Assembly: GCA_024401165.1 (NCBI GenBank)
Contig: JAKSLN010000005.1
Location: forward strand, 1-45,623
From: Bacteroidaceae bacterium
Lineage (GTDB): Bacteria; Bacteroidota; Bacteroidia; Bacteroidales; Bacteroidaceae
Length of the DNA stretch: 45,623 nucleotides
Reading direction: 5' to 3'
A program made the translations under genes and the position numbers. The notes under the pieces were generated by a model. The model was given only the letters and a program-made list of their open reading frames with translations. It searched no databases and was not told the origin of the DNA. This document shows, in pieces, positions 7,613 to 16,172 of this stretch; within the stretch, counting starts at the first letter, position 1; the number at the start of each line of letters is the position of its first letter.

Positions 7613-7686
7613 TGACCCCGGCGGGACTCTAACCCGCGACACTCAGAACCGGAATCTGATGCTCTATACAACTGAGCTACGAGGCC
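7613..7686 (-). tRNA. tRNA-Arg (anticodon CCG)
   Basis: The minus strand folds as a cloverleaf. The acceptor stem is GGCCTCG with CGGGGTC (two G-U pairs), the D-arm GCTC...GAGC, the anticodon stem TCAGA/TCTGA with loop TTCCGGT giving anticodon CCG (codon CGG), and the T-arm GCGGG/CCCGC. The 74-base span includes an A discriminator; CCA is not encoded. The 5' end is only 7 bases after the metY stop, on the same strand, with no promoter match visible between. Confidence 0.93.
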
Positions 7687-7693
7687 GTTGATT

Positions 7694-8971
7694 TTACATT
7701 TTTGCCATTGCGTTCTCGAGGTCGGCGATGATGTCCTCGACGTTCTCGATGCCGACAGAGAGGCGTACGAGGTCGGGGGCAACGCCTGCTTCGAGGAGCT
7801 GCTCCTCGGTGAGCTGACGATGGGTGTGGCTGGCGGGGTGGAGCACGCAGGTGCGGGCGTCGGCCACGTGGGTGACGATGGAGATGAAGTCGAGGTTGTC
7901 CATGAAGCGGATGGCTTCCTCGCGCGTGCCCTTAAGGCCGAAGGCGATGACACCGCAGGTGCCGCCGGGCATGTACTTCTGTGCCAGGGCATAGTCCTTG
8001 TTGCTGGGCAGGCCGGCGTAGTTGACCCAACCCACCTTCTCGTTCTTCTCGAGCCACTGTGCCACCTTGAGGGCATTGTCGCAATGCTGCTTCATGCGGA
8101 GGTGGAGGGTTTCGAGTCCGAGGTTGAGGAGGAAGCTGTTCTGGGGAGCGGGTATGCTGCCGAGGTCGCGCATGAGCTGTGCGACGAGCTTGGTCATGTA
8201 GCCCATCTTGCCGAAGTCCTTGGTGTAGGTGAGTCCGTGGTACGACTCGTCGGGGGTGCAGAGCCCGGGGAACTTGTCGGCGTGTGCCATCCAGTCGAAG
8301 TTGCCGCTGTCAACAACGCAGCCGCCAACCTGCGAGGCATGTCCGTCCATGTACTTGGTGGTGGAGTGGGTGACGATGTCGCAACCCCACTCGAAGGGAC
8401 GGCAGTTGATGGGGGTGGCGAAGGTGTTGTCGACGATGAGGGGCACGCCGTGCTTGTGTGCCATCTTGGCGAAGCGCTCGATGTCGAAGATGCGGCCACC
8501 GGGGTTGGAGATGGTCTCGCCGAAGAAGCACTTGGTGTTCTCCTTGAAGCAGGCCTCAATCTTGGCATCGTCCCAGTCGGGGTCGACGAAGGTGCACTCG
8601 ATGCCGAGCTTCTTCATGGTTACGCCAAAGAGGTTGTACGTTCCACCATATATATTATTGGAGGTGATGAAGTGGTCGCCTGACTGGCAGATGTTGAAGA
8701 CGGCATAGAAGTTGGCTGCCTGGCCGCTGCTGGTGAGCATGGCGCCGACACCGCCCTCGAGGGCGCATATCTTCTTGGCCACAGCATCGTTGGTGGGGTT
8801 GGCCAGACGGGTGTAGAAGTAGCCTTCGTCCTTGAGGTCGAAGAGGCGTGCCATCTGGTCGCTGGTTTCGTAGCGGAAAGTGGTACTCTGGTAGATGGGC
8901 AACTGCTGGGGTTCTCCCTTCTTTGCCTTCCATCCGCCGTGGATGCATATGGTCTCGAGATTACGTTTCAT
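7694..8971 (-). CDS. metY: O-acetylhomoserine aminocarboxypropyltransferase / sulfhydrylase (PLP enzyme)
   Basis: 425 aa from ATG 8971. It belongs to the Cys/Met-metabolism PLP family and would make homocysteine from O-acetylhomoserine and sulfide in the cytoplasm. Visible features are the substrate/PLP region YTRLANPTNDAVAKK (53-67), SSGQAANF (81-88), the PLP-binding Asp in IVDNTFATP (179-187) and the Schiff-base Lys206 in HSTTKYMDGH. The start ETICIHGGWKAKKGE is the OAH-sulfhydrylase subtype rather than cystathionine gamma-synthase. A longer frame begins at 9037 but would place the promoter within coding sequence, so 8971 is preferred. The gene is GC-rich at third positions. The promoter is at 9008-9038; the leader is about 30 bases, too short for a riboswitch. 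tRNA-Arg follows after 7 bases. Confidence 0.95.
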   Translation of the reverse strand: MKRNLETICIHGGWKAKKGEPQQLPIYQSTTFRYETSDQMARLFDLKDEGYFYTRLANPTNDAVAKKICALEGGVGAMLTSSGQAANFYAVFNICQSGDHFITSNNIYGGTYNLFGVTMKKLGIECTFVDPDWDDAKIEACFKENTKCFFGETISNPGGRIFDIERFAKMAHKHGVPLIVDNTFATPINCRPFEWGCDIVTHSTTKYMDGHASQVGGCVVDSGNFDWMAHADKFPGLCTPDESYHGLTYTKDFGKMGYMTKLVAQLMRDLGSIPAPQNSFLLNLGLETLHLRMKQHCDNALKVAQWLEKNEKVGWVNYAGLPSNKDYALAQKYMPGGTCGVIAFGLKGTREEAIRFMDNLDFISIVTHVADARTCVLHPASHTHRQLTEEQLLEAGVAPDLVRLSVGIENVEDIIADLENAMAKM

Positions 8972-9007
8972 ATTATCAGGTTTGAAGTGTTTTGCTTTTT
9001 GCGACGG

Positions 9008-9038
9008 CGAAATTACAAAAAACATACGAGACGGCAAA
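9008..9038 (-). promoter_or_regulatory. Promoter of metY
   Basis: On the minus strand TTTG (9035-9038), a 19-base spacer and TAATTTCG (9008-9015) match the Bacteroidetes consensus at all but one base. It supports ATG 8971 as the metY start. Confidence 0.72.
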
Positions 9039-9077
9039 ATAAAACTGCGAAAAGGGTAATATTTCTACATTATTTTA

Positions 9078-9085
9078 TAACTTTG
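9078..9085 (+). promoter_or_regulatory. -7 element for the deoxynucleoside kinase gene
   Basis: TAACTTTG matches the TAnnTTTG consensus 69 bases before the ATG. No clear TTTG lies 19-20 bases upstream, so the -33 box is weak. Confidence 0.5.
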
Positions 9086-9153
9086 CGAAGAGAATAAATC
9101 AGTTCATCGTTCTTCTTGACAAGGTTTGTAACTTGTAACATTGTCTCAATAAC

Positions 9154-9765
9154 ATGCACATCGCTATTGCAGGAAACATAGGCAGCGGCAAGACGACGCT
9201 GACCAAGATGCTCGTAAAGAGATATGGCTGGACGCCTCGTTTCGAACCCGTAGAGTATAACCCCTATTTGTCAGACTTCTATGCCGATATGAAACGCTGG
9301 TCGTTCAATCTGCAGGTGTACTTCCTGAACAAGCGGTTCCGCGACGTGGTGGAGATATCGCGCAGCGAGGAGACTATCATCCAGGATCGCAGCATCTTTG
9401 AGGATGCCCGAATCTTTGCCCCTAACCTGCATGACCAGGGGTACATGAGCGACCGTGACTTCAACAACTACACGGAACTCTTCGACCTGATGATGTCGCT
9501 CGTGGGATTGCCTGACTTGCTGATCTATATTCGCAGCAGCATTCCCAACCTGATCTCACAGATTGAAAAGCGTGGCCGTGACTACGAACAGAGCATCCGC
9601 ATCGACTATCTGACGGGTTTGAACAAAAGGTATGAGCAGTGGATTGCCGACTACAAGGGCAAGCTTGTCATCGTGGATGGTGACACGCTGAAGTTTGAGA
9701 GCAATCCGAAGGACTTCAAGCAGATTACCGACATGATAGACGGTCAGCTGTTCGGCTTGTTTTAG
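9154..9765 (+). CDS. Deoxynucleoside kinase (dNK family)
   Basis: 203 aa. It phosphorylates deoxynucleosides for nucleotide salvage in the cytoplasm. It starts with a Walker A motif, IAGNIGSGKTTL (residues 4-15), has the base-recognition/catalytic EPVEYNPYL segment near 28-36, the DRS motif in IIQDRSIFEDARIFA (about 80-94) and a LID-like KRGRDYEQSIRIDYL stretch near 140-155. Length fits the bacterial dGK/dAK/dCK family. Substrate preference (adenosine versus guanosine versus cytidine) cannot be read from these motifs. It diverges from metY and stands alone; the next gene is convergent. Confidence 0.9.
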   Translation: MHIAIAGNIGSGKTTLTKMLVKRYGWTPRFEPVEYNPYLSDFYADMKRWSFNLQVYFLNKRFRDVVEISRSEETIIQDRSIFEDARIFAPNLHDQGYMSDRDFNNYTELFDLMMSLVGLPDLLIYIRSSIPNLISQIEKRGRDYEQSIRIDYLTGLNKRYEQWIADYKGKLVIVDGDTLKFESNPKDFKQITDMIDGQLFGLF

Positions 9766-9849
9766 CTGGGGGTAAAATGGTTCGTCCAGAAAAGTCTAAC
9801 TATGTGGATTTTATCTAAATATCTTTGTTGTTCGATTTCTTGCATTACT

Positions 9850-11325
9850 CTATTTGTTAATCCGAGGTATGTCTGTTTGTCGGGTTCTCCATCGTGACAG
9901 GTTTTGCGGTTTTGTTTTTTGTTGATTTGCTTGATTTTGCTCCTTCTGGGCATTCTTCTTTTCTTCTTCTTCCTTTTGTTGTTTGCGTTCCATTTCGACT
10001 TTTTTCATATTTTGTTCGCGTTCCTTATATTCTCTTTCGCGCCTTTGTTCATTGAGTTTTTTTTGTTCGATATTAAGTCTTTGTTGTTCCAATTCTCGCT
10101 CGTAAGCTTCTCGTTGTTCTTGTTCATACTCATAACAACGTTGTTCAAAATCTGTGATAGTGTGAATCAATGATTCTGAATTTGTTACCTTTTCTGTACG
10201 GAACGAAGTGATAGCATAAAGCATTTCTTTAGCATGAGACGCGTATTTATTATCGTTTTCCAAATAAGCTTTAAGAGATTGCTCGGATAATGCAAATTTT
10301 GTTTCTACTTCGCTGAAATGTTTACGCATACTTGAAGCAATGTTTCGGTCGTCTTTGTTGTGACTTTTATCAAGGATCGACTTACATTCCTCAAAGGATT
10401 CAAACGCACATAACGCTTCCGAGTAATACGATGCACCTATATAGAACTTTGCCCATGATGAAGAATCGGCATTCAAACTATAGAATTTTCTTACTTTTTC
10501 ATACTGCTGTAATTCATACAAGCGTTGTCCCTCGTCCAAGAAGCGGATGTCATAGGACAATCCATCTTTGTAAGTCATTATGGAATCAAAAACATGTATT
10601 TGAACATTCCAGCATGAATCATGATCATCAAATACGACAGAGTAAAAATCGCATGGTACAGAAATTGTTGTTTTGTCTGAAAAACAGAATCCTCCATACC
10701 TATCTGTGCCATCCTTCATTTGAGATATACTGCACAGGCCATCTGGTTCAACAATAATAGAGGAATAGTCGTTAGGCAGAATAGCACTTCCATCTAAAGA
10801 AAGCAAGCCATAGTCACCCAATAAATTCTTACAAATATAAACTGGTGACGATTTGGCTTCTTCTATCTTGCCATCGAATTCAGCCATAAGTTTACCATCA
10901 ACATTATAAAACTTGTATTCACAAGAGCCACCACCAATACTTTTTTGTGTCATGAAAACATCCTTATTATCGGGGTAATAGGCTTTAACAGGGCGTGCGC
11001 CTCGATCTTTTCCACGATAGCTTGCATATCCTTTTTTATGTCTTTTTGTAAACTTTACAGGGTACTTGAAAGCGTCATTTATAGATTGGCTTTTTGGCAA
11101 AACCACATTTCCTGTCGAATCAGCAATCATGTAATTATTATCCTTCGTTGTAATCTCGTAATACTTAAAATCGCTATACGGCCTATGTAATTCGATTTTC
11201 TCGGGCTTATAAAGCTTCTTTAGGACTTTTATTGCTAACTTTTCTTGCTTCGTATAATTATCTTTTGCAACTATTTGAAGTGACAACGAGAAGCACAACA
11301 ATATTAGAGTAATAATTCTATTCAT
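9850..11325 (-). CDS. Secreted WG-repeat-like protein with charged coiled-coil tail
   Basis: 491 aa. It has a signal peptide (residues 1-20, ending QIVAKD). The first half has degenerate WG/KWG-type repeats: YMIADSTGNVVLP, GDYGLLSLDGSAILPNDY and YGGFCFSDKTTISVPCDFY. The middle (SLNADSSSWAKFYIGASYYSEALCAFESF) resembles a TPR pair. Residues about 400-475 are almost entirely Glu/Gln/Lys/Arg and would form a long coiled coil. Codon use and the flanks are much more AT-rich than neighbours, suggesting an accessory or transferred gene. The tail changes character at NLSRWRTRQTDIPRINK, so a late frameshift is possible. No enzymatic motif was seen; function unknown, likely periplasmic or envelope-associated. 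Confidence 0.75.
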   Translation of the reverse strand: MNRIITLILLCFSLSLQIVAKDNYTKQEKLAIKVLKKLYKPEKIELHRPYSDFKYYEITTKDNNYMIADSTGNVVLPKSQSINDAFKYPVKFTKRHKKGYASYRGKDRGARPVKAYYPDNKDVFMTQKSIGGGSCEYKFYNVDGKLMAEFDGKIEEAKSSPVYICKNLLGDYGLLSLDGSAILPNDYSSIIVEPDGLCSISQMKDGTDRYGGFCFSDKTTISVPCDFYSVVFDDHDSCWNVQIHVFDSIMTYKDGLSYDIRFLDEGQRLYELQQYEKVRKFYSLNADSSSWAKFYIGASYYSEALCAFESFEECKSILDKSHNKDDRNIASSMRKHFSEVETKFALSEQSLKAYLENDNKYASHAKEMLYAITSFRTEKVTNSESLIHTITDFEQRCYEYEQEQREAYERELEQQRLNIEQKKLNEQRREREYKEREQNMKKVEMERKQQKEEEEKKNAQKEQNQANQQKTKPQNLSRWRTRQTDIPRINK

Positions 11326-11422
11326 AATTAATTATTTTTTAACATAACGAACCTTTGCTGTTGGGTTGTCTCACAGGGGGGTGGCACACCTTCTAATTGG
11401 ATACGATAAAGGAAATTAGTTG

Positions 11423-11430
11423 CAAAAATA
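11423..11430 (-). promoter_or_regulatory. Possible -7 element for the WG-repeat gene
   Basis: On the minus strand TATTTTTG fits TAnnTTTG about 100 bases before the ATG at 11325; no good -33 box is present. The rest of the 492-base gap 11326-11817 is AT-rich and shows only this and one terminator. Confidence 0.35.
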
Positions 11431-11678
11431 GAAAAATAATCTGAACTACAGGAATAAAATTTCAAAAAAAGTTTGTAAGAACCGTATATCTAATGTGATT
11501 TGTGCTCTTGGGATGATTTCCACTTTCCGTATGCCATCTGATGATTCTAATGAACTATTTGGGTTTATTGGAATTGTAGACGAATGAGTCTATTTGATTT
11601 AATTAGCAATAACTGAAAATTACTTGACAGAGAAGATCCGTAAGGAACTCCCGCTTCATTACCTTTTGGATGTATCTA

Positions 11679-11714
11679 AAAATGTCAGGCCTCCTCTTTG
11701 AAGCCTGACATTTT
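11679..11714 (-). terminator. Terminator downstream of the DPP-IV gene
   Basis: A 12-bp inverted repeat (11679-11690 and 11703-11714), with core GTCAGGC/GCCTGAC, is followed on the minus strand by TTTTTAGAT. It lies about 100 bases after the DPP-IV stop; A/T runs on both sides would let it work in both directions. Confidence 0.7.
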
Positions 11715-11817
11715 GGTTCCCAAAATTTACTTTACACAGAATCCGCGATAACCCTAATTACTTACGTTTTAGTATGTTCTCGCGCGTATTCAGCTGATAT
11801 CTATCTGGGCGAGAATC

Positions 11818-14016
11818 TTACTTCATCTTCTCGTTGAACCACTCTACAAGGCTGGTGTAGAGGAAGAGGCGTGTCTGACCGCCGTAGATGCTGTGGTTGC
11901 GGTTGGTGAAGACGAGCTGCTTGAAGTTGGTCTTGTTGGCCTGGACGAGTGCCTCGACATACTCGGCCGTGTTGCGATAGTGTACGTTGTCGTCGGCCAT
12001 GCCGTGGCAGATGAGCACTTGCCCGCTGAGCTGTGAGGCGCGGCTGATGCAGGACTCCTCGTAGCCGGTTGGATTCTCCTTGGGAGTGCGCATGAAACGC
12101 TCGGTGTAAACGGTGTCGTAGTAGCGCCAAGAGGTGGGAGGAGCCACTGCCACGCCGGCACGGAAGACTGGGCGTCCCTCAGACATGCTCATGAGGGTGT
12201 TGAAACCGCCGAAGCTCCAGCCCCAGATGCCGATACGGTCTTTGTCAACGTAGCTTTGCTTGCTCATGTAGATGGCCGTCTCGACCTGGTCCTTGGCTTC
12301 GAGCTGACCAAGTTTGAGGTAGGTCTGCTTCTCGAAGGCGGCACCGCGGCCACCCGTTCCACGTCCATCGACGATGACGCTGATGTAGCCCTGCTGGCCC
12401 AGATATTGTTCGAGGAGGGCACCACCGCAGTTGCCTATGTTCCACTGGTCGAGCACCTGCTGGTTGCCTGGGCCGCCGTACTGGAAGAGGATGACGGGGT
12501 ATTTCTTCGAGGCGTCGAAGTTCCAGGGCTTGATGATGCATCCGTTGAGCTCCACGCCCTCGCCGGTAGTGAAGGTGAAGAACTCCTTGGTTCCAAGGTT
12601 CTTGCCGCTGAGTTTATCGAGAACCTCCTTGTTGTCCCTGAGGACACGGATGGTCTTGCCATTCTGATCGCATACTTGCGTTACCAGAGGCGTGTTGAGG
12701 TCGGTATAGGTGTTTACAAAGTACTTGTAGTTCTTGGAGAAGATGGCTCCGTTGGTGCCCGTGTGCTGGCTCAGCTTGGTTACCTTGCCCTTGGCATCGG
12801 TCTTGTAGATGCCGGAACGCAGAGGGCTCTCCTCGTTGCTTGAATAATAGTAGCTGCCGGTGGTGGGGTCGTAGCCGTAGAAGTCCAGAATCTCGAACTT
12901 GCCCTTTGTTACCTGCTTCTTCAGAGTTCCATTGAGGTCGTACTGATAGATGTGGTTCCATCCGTCGCGCTCGGAGCAGAAGACGAAGCCGCCGTCGAAG
13001 AAGTGGATGCTGTTGTACATGTCCTCGGTGATGTAGGGAGCCACCTCGTCGCGCAGCACCATCTTGCACTCGCTGGAACGTGGGTTGGCCATGTAGACGT
13101 CCATGCGGTCCTGGTGGCGAGGCATGGTGAAGATGGCCACCTTGGCGGGATCGCTGGTGGCAAAGATGCGGGGGATGTAGTCCTCCTCGCCAATCTCGAG
13201 CTTCATCTTGCGGGTGACGTGGCTCTTGATGTCGTAGGAGTGGACGCTAACCTTCGAGTTCTTGGCTCCGGCCACGGGGTACTTGTAGGTGTACTGGCCG
13301 GGGTATTCGGCGTTCTCCCTCAATTCTGGTGCCAGACCCTTGAACATGGGGAAGGAGTAGAGAGGCACTTCGCTCTCGTCGTAGCGAATCCACATGAGCA
13401 TGGTGTTGTCGGCATTGAAGCAGAGCGAACAGTCGGTAACGAACTCCTCCTCGTAGACCCAGTCGGGCTTGCCGTTGATGATCTTGTTGTACTCGCCATC
13501 CTTGGTGACCTGACTCTCGGAATTGTTGAAGAGCAGCTTGACGAGGAAGATGTTGCCATCGCGCACGAAGGCTATCTGGTTGCCGTCGGGCGAGAAGACG
13601 GGGCACTCCTGCGGACCGTTTTCGGAAAGTGGGTCGAGTGTCTTGTTCCTTACATTATATATAAAATATGTGGCTTTCATGCTGCGACGATAGATGGGCT
13701 CAGACTCGGTGCGGATGAGGATGGTCTTCTCGTCGGGGCTCATGATGTAGCCGTCGATGTACGAGTTGAGCGAGGTGTTCTTTGTGTTATTCGCGTCAAA
13801 GAGCACCCCCGTCTCCTGTCCTGTCTTGAAGGAGAACGTTTTAATGCACTTTCCATCAAGCATGGAGTAGCTCTCGCCGTCGTTGAGGGGGTTGATGCCG
13901 TAGACGCCGCGGGCACTGTAGACGCCGCGTGTGATGTCCTCAAGTCGCAGGTCCTCGCCTGCCTTTGCGGTGGTGAGCCCCAGGAGGAGCATCACCAGTG
14001 TGAGTAGTTTCTTCAT
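11818..14016 (-). CDS. Dipeptidyl-peptidase IV-type serine peptidase (S9)
   Basis: 732 aa. A signal peptide (MKKLLTLVMLLLGLTTAKA) is followed by an N-terminal beta-propeller (to about 480; repeated SPDG/SPDE blades and the YEEEF motif near residues 189-193 that in DPP-IV binds the substrate amino end). The C-terminal alpha/beta-hydrolase domain has GWSFGG with nucleophile Ser601, Asp675/676 in ADDNVHY and His708 in NHSIYGG. It removes X-Pro or X-Ala dipeptides from peptides in the periplasm or at the surface. The start follows the fucosidase stop by 12 bases, so both are probably one transcript. Length is typical. The shared YEEEF motif supports DPP-IV rather than acylaminoacyl-peptidase or oligopeptidase B. 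Confidence 0.94.
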   Translation of the reverse strand: MKKLLTLVMLLLGLTTAKAGEDLRLEDITRGVYSARGVYGINPLNDGESYSMLDGKCIKTFSFKTGQETGVLFDANNTKNTSLNSYIDGYIMSPDEKTILIRTESEPIYRRSMKATYFIYNVRNKTLDPLSENGPQECPVFSPDGNQIAFVRDGNIFLVKLLFNNSESQVTKDGEYNKIINGKPDWVYEEEFVTDCSLCFNADNTMLMWIRYDESEVPLYSFPMFKGLAPELRENAEYPGQYTYKYPVAGAKNSKVSVHSYDIKSHVTRKMKLEIGEEDYIPRIFATSDPAKVAIFTMPRHQDRMDVYMANPRSSECKMVLRDEVAPYITEDMYNSIHFFDGGFVFCSERDGWNHIYQYDLNGTLKKQVTKGKFEILDFYGYDPTTGSYYYSSNEESPLRSGIYKTDAKGKVTKLSQHTGTNGAIFSKNYKYFVNTYTDLNTPLVTQVCDQNGKTIRVLRDNKEVLDKLSGKNLGTKEFFTFTTGEGVELNGCIIKPWNFDASKKYPVILFQYGGPGNQQVLDQWNIGNCGGALLEQYLGQQGYISVIVDGRGTGGRGAAFEKQTYLKLGQLEAKDQVETAIYMSKQSYVDKDRIGIWGWSFGGFNTLMSMSEGRPVFRAGVAVAPPTSWRYYDTVYTERFMRTPKENPTGYEESCISRASQLSGQVLICHGMADDNVHYRNTAEYVEALVQANKTNFKQLVFTNRNHSIYGGQTRLFLYTSLVEWFNEKMK

Positions 14017-14028
14017 ATTTGTTGTTGT

Positions 14029-15390
14029 TTATTCAATCTCGATGATGAGGTCGATGGGAGAATCGTGGGGTGGGAGGGTGAAGGTGGTCAGTTTGTCCTT
14101 TGCCTGCTTGAAGGCTACTTTTGTGTCGGTGCCGAAGAGGCGGGCGGACTTGATCTTTTGCTTCAGCTGCACTTGCAGGGTGGGTTGCTTCTGGGCTTGG
14201 AGCGAAGTGATGTGGATGAACTGACGGCTGCCCTTGCGTGTCATGGCGCCCCAGGGCTGGGGGGTGACATCGCCTGCTGTCGTACCGTATATGGTTTCGC
14301 CATATTGGCTGGTCCATTGTCCCACTTCCTTCAGGCGATCAAGGGCTGTGGCAGGCAGTTCGCCGTTGGGCTGAGGCCCGATGTTCAGAAGGAGGTTTGC
14401 GCCCAGTCCGGATGTGCGGACGAGCAGACGGATGATATCGGCAGCAGACTTGTAGTTCTGGTCGGTGACCTTGTAGCCCCACATGCCGTTCATCGTCTCG
14501 CATGTCTCAAGGGGGAGGCGGCTTACCTCAGCAGCCTTGTCGACGAATCCTGCTGTGTTCTGGCCTGGCAGGTCGCGCTCGAATATCTGGATGTCTTCGC
14601 CTGGTTTGACGGCCTCGTGGTGGTTGTTGCCGACGAGGCAGGCGGGTTGCAACCGGTGGATGAGGTCGTACTGCTCACGCAACTCCCAATTGAAGGGAAC
14701 GCTATCCTGATCGTGGTCCCAATAACCGTCAAACCAGATGGCCCCAATGTCGCCGTAGCGTGTCAGCAGTTCGGTGAGCTGGTTGTTCATGAAGCGCTTG
14801 TACGACTGCCAGTCCTGCTTCTTGGGGTCCTTGCCTGTCTTCCGTCCCGTCCGTCCCCAAGGATAGTCCTCGCGAGTCCAGTCAACGTGTGAATAATAGA
14901 GGTGGAGGCGGATGCCTTCGGCATGGCAGGCCTCTGCCAGTTCCTTAATGACGTCGCGCTTGAAAGGTGTGGCGTCAACAATGTTGTATTCACTCTGGTC
15001 GGTATTCCACATGGAGAAACCGTCGTGGTGGCGCGAAGTGAGGCAAATGTAGCGAGCACCAGCCTCCTTAATGGCACGTACCCATTTGCGTGCATCAAAT
15101 CGATGGGGATAGAATCCGTCTGCAGCCTTGGCATATTCCAAGCGGTCGATGTCCGCATTCTGAAGGTACCATTCGCCCTGGGCAAACATGCTGTAGATGC
15201 CCCAGTGCAGGAAGATGCCCAACTTCATGTCGCTGAAGGCCTCGCGTGCCTTGACGTTCTCTGCCGTTGGGGTGTAGGTGTTGGACGGGAGGACGGGGGA
15301 CTGTGCGTTGGTTTGGAGCGTGAGGGCAAGAGTGGTGAGGAGGGTCGCTATCTTCTTCAAGGTTGTTGCTTTTGAGAGGTTACAGTTCAT
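14029..15390 (-). CDS. Alpha-L-fucosidase (GH29)
   Basis: 453 aa from ATG 15390; the signal peptide ends TLQTNAQ (about residue 30), so it is periplasmic or exported. It removes terminal L-fucose from glycans. GH29 features: MKLGIFLHWGIYS (His-Trp-Gly near 57-60), YICLTSRHHDGFSMWNT with the paired His residues, and the nucleophile region GAIWFDGYWDH, where Asp after Phe is the expected nucleophile. The end (SPIDLIIEIE) is a strand-rich C-terminal domain, shorter than in fucosidases with added carbohydrate modules. It is first gene of a two-gene unit with DPP-IV. The longer frame from 15429 lies partly across the promoter, so 15390 is chosen. Which linkage it prefers cannot be judged. Confidence 0.93.
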   Translation of the reverse strand: MNCNLSKATTLKKIATLLTTLALTLQTNAQSPVLPSNTYTPTAENVKAREAFSDMKLGIFLHWGIYSMFAQGEWYLQNADIDRLEYAKAADGFYPHRFDARKWVRAIKEAGARYICLTSRHHDGFSMWNTDQSEYNIVDATPFKRDVIKELAEACHAEGIRLHLYYSHVDWTREDYPWGRTGRKTGKDPKKQDWQSYKRFMNNQLTELLTRYGDIGAIWFDGYWDHDQDSVPFNWELREQYDLIHRLQPACLVGNNHHEAVKPGEDIQIFERDLPGQNTAGFVDKAAEVSRLPLETCETMNGMWGYKVTDQNYKSAADIIRLLVRTSGLGANLLLNIGPQPNGELPATALDRLKEVGQWTSQYGETIYGTTAGDVTPQPWGAMTRKGSRQFIHITSLQAQKQPTLQVQLKQKIKSARLFGTDTKVAFKQAKDKLTTFTLPPHDSPIDLIIEIE

Positions 15391-15426
15391 GATGGGAATT
15401 GCTTTTCTCTGGAAAAGAATTCTGGG

Positions 15427-15458
15427 CAAAGTTACAAAGAATTATCAACACGAACAAA
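15427..15458 (-). promoter_or_regulatory. Promoter of fucosidase/DPP-IV unit
   Basis: On the minus strand TTTG (15455-15458), 20 bases, then TAACTTTG (15427-15434): both boxes match the consensus, 37 bases before ATG 15390. Confidence 0.7.
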
Positions 15459-15625
15459 TCTTTCGAGTTATATTGTCCCGGGTGCTTGTCCAAAATATAG
15501 TCTTCGGGCCTTATTTCTTCACTTTTGGAGAACCTCAATTGTTCTTTTGCAACGGAAAAAGGCGTGTTTGTACCCGTTTTTTAAACTTTTTTAAACTTTT
15601 GCTTGCACGAATAGTCCATTTATCG

Positions 15626-15633
15626 TACTTTTG
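15626..15633 (+). promoter_or_regulatory. Promoter -7 element of small lipoprotein gene
   Basis: TACTTTTG matches TAnnTTTG 46 bases before the ATG; a TTG lies at 15603-15605. Two A/T runs (TTTTTTAAAC twice, about 15578-15600) lie upstream and could act as an UP-like element. Confidence 0.55.
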
Positions 15634-15679
15634 CGAAGTTGAGTCTTGCAAATATTATCAGTATTAATTATAAATTTGA

Positions 15680-16105
15680 ATGAAAATGAAAAAGATTTTT
15701 GTGATTGCTTTGGCTGCTCTGTCTATGTGTTTCGTTAGCTGCAAGAAGAACGTTGAGGATCAGGCTAAGGACTATGTAGATCAGATGATGGAGGTTCTGA
15801 AGAGTGGCGACGAGGAGAAGGGCGAGGCTATTGAGGCTGAGTATCAGAAGTGGATGGAGTCGCTCTCAGAAGAGGATCAGGCTAAGGCTAAGAAGGTTAT
15901 GGAGGACGAGATGATGAAGCATCTTCCCGAGCTGCTCGGTGCCATGGGTGGCGCTATGGGCGAACTCGAGGATGCTGCTGAGGAACTCAAGGATGTTACC
16001 ACTGACGGTGCCGATGAGATTAGTTCTGCCCTCGAGGAGGCTGGTTCTGCTCTTGAGGATGCCGCTTCTCAGCTTGAGGATGCAGTTAAAGAGGCAAACG
16101 AATAA
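15680..16105 (+). CDS. Small acidic helical lipoprotein, function unknown
   Basis: 141 aa from ATG 15680 (a second ATG at 15686 is equally possible). A lipoprotein signal (IFVIALAALSMCFVSC, Cys about residue 21) is followed by KK and then a very acidic Glu/Ala/Asp-rich chain predicted to be all helix. Methionines cluster at QMMEV, DEMMKH and GAMGGAMGEL. The last 50 residues repeat LEDAAEELKD, LEEAGSALED, LEDAVKEANE, an 11-residue-like amphipathic period. Codon use is strongly biased toward preferred codons (GAG, AAG, GCT), suggesting high expression. It has its own promoter and terminator. Similar short acidic lipoproteins are common in Bacteroidales without a known role. Confidence 0.85.
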   Translation: MKMKKIFVIALAALSMCFVSCKKNVEDQAKDYVDQMMEVLKSGDEEKGEAIEAEYQKWMESLSEEDQAKAKKVMEDEMMKHLPELLGAMGGAMGELEDAAEELKDVTTDGADEISSALEEAGSALEDAASQLEDAVKEANE

Positions 16106-16130
16106 TCAGACTTCAATCTGCGTAATATAT

Positions 16131-16164
16131 ATAGCCGGTTCCCAAGAGGAGCCGGCTATTTTTG
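16131..16164 (+). terminator. Rho-independent terminator of the small lipoprotein gene
   Basis: Stem ATAGCCGG(T)TCC with its complement ending CCGGCTAT (16131-16143 and 16147-16159), followed by TTTTTG. It is 25 bases after the stop codon. Confidence 0.85.
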
Positions 16165-16172
16165 TGATTGGA

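Noticed and set aside
7688-8683. 331-codon plus-strand frame opposite metY
   Set aside because: It is a low-complexity Val/Gly/Glu product of the third-position GC bias of metY; the minus strand carries all PLP-enzyme motifs.
8972-9008. SAM or other riboswitch before metY
   Set aside because: The predicted leader is only about 30 bases, too short for a known aptamer.
12952-14007. 351-codon plus-strand frame opposite the DPP-IV gene
   Set aside because: Val/His/Asp-rich antisense shadow of a complete peptidase gene; no motif or leader.
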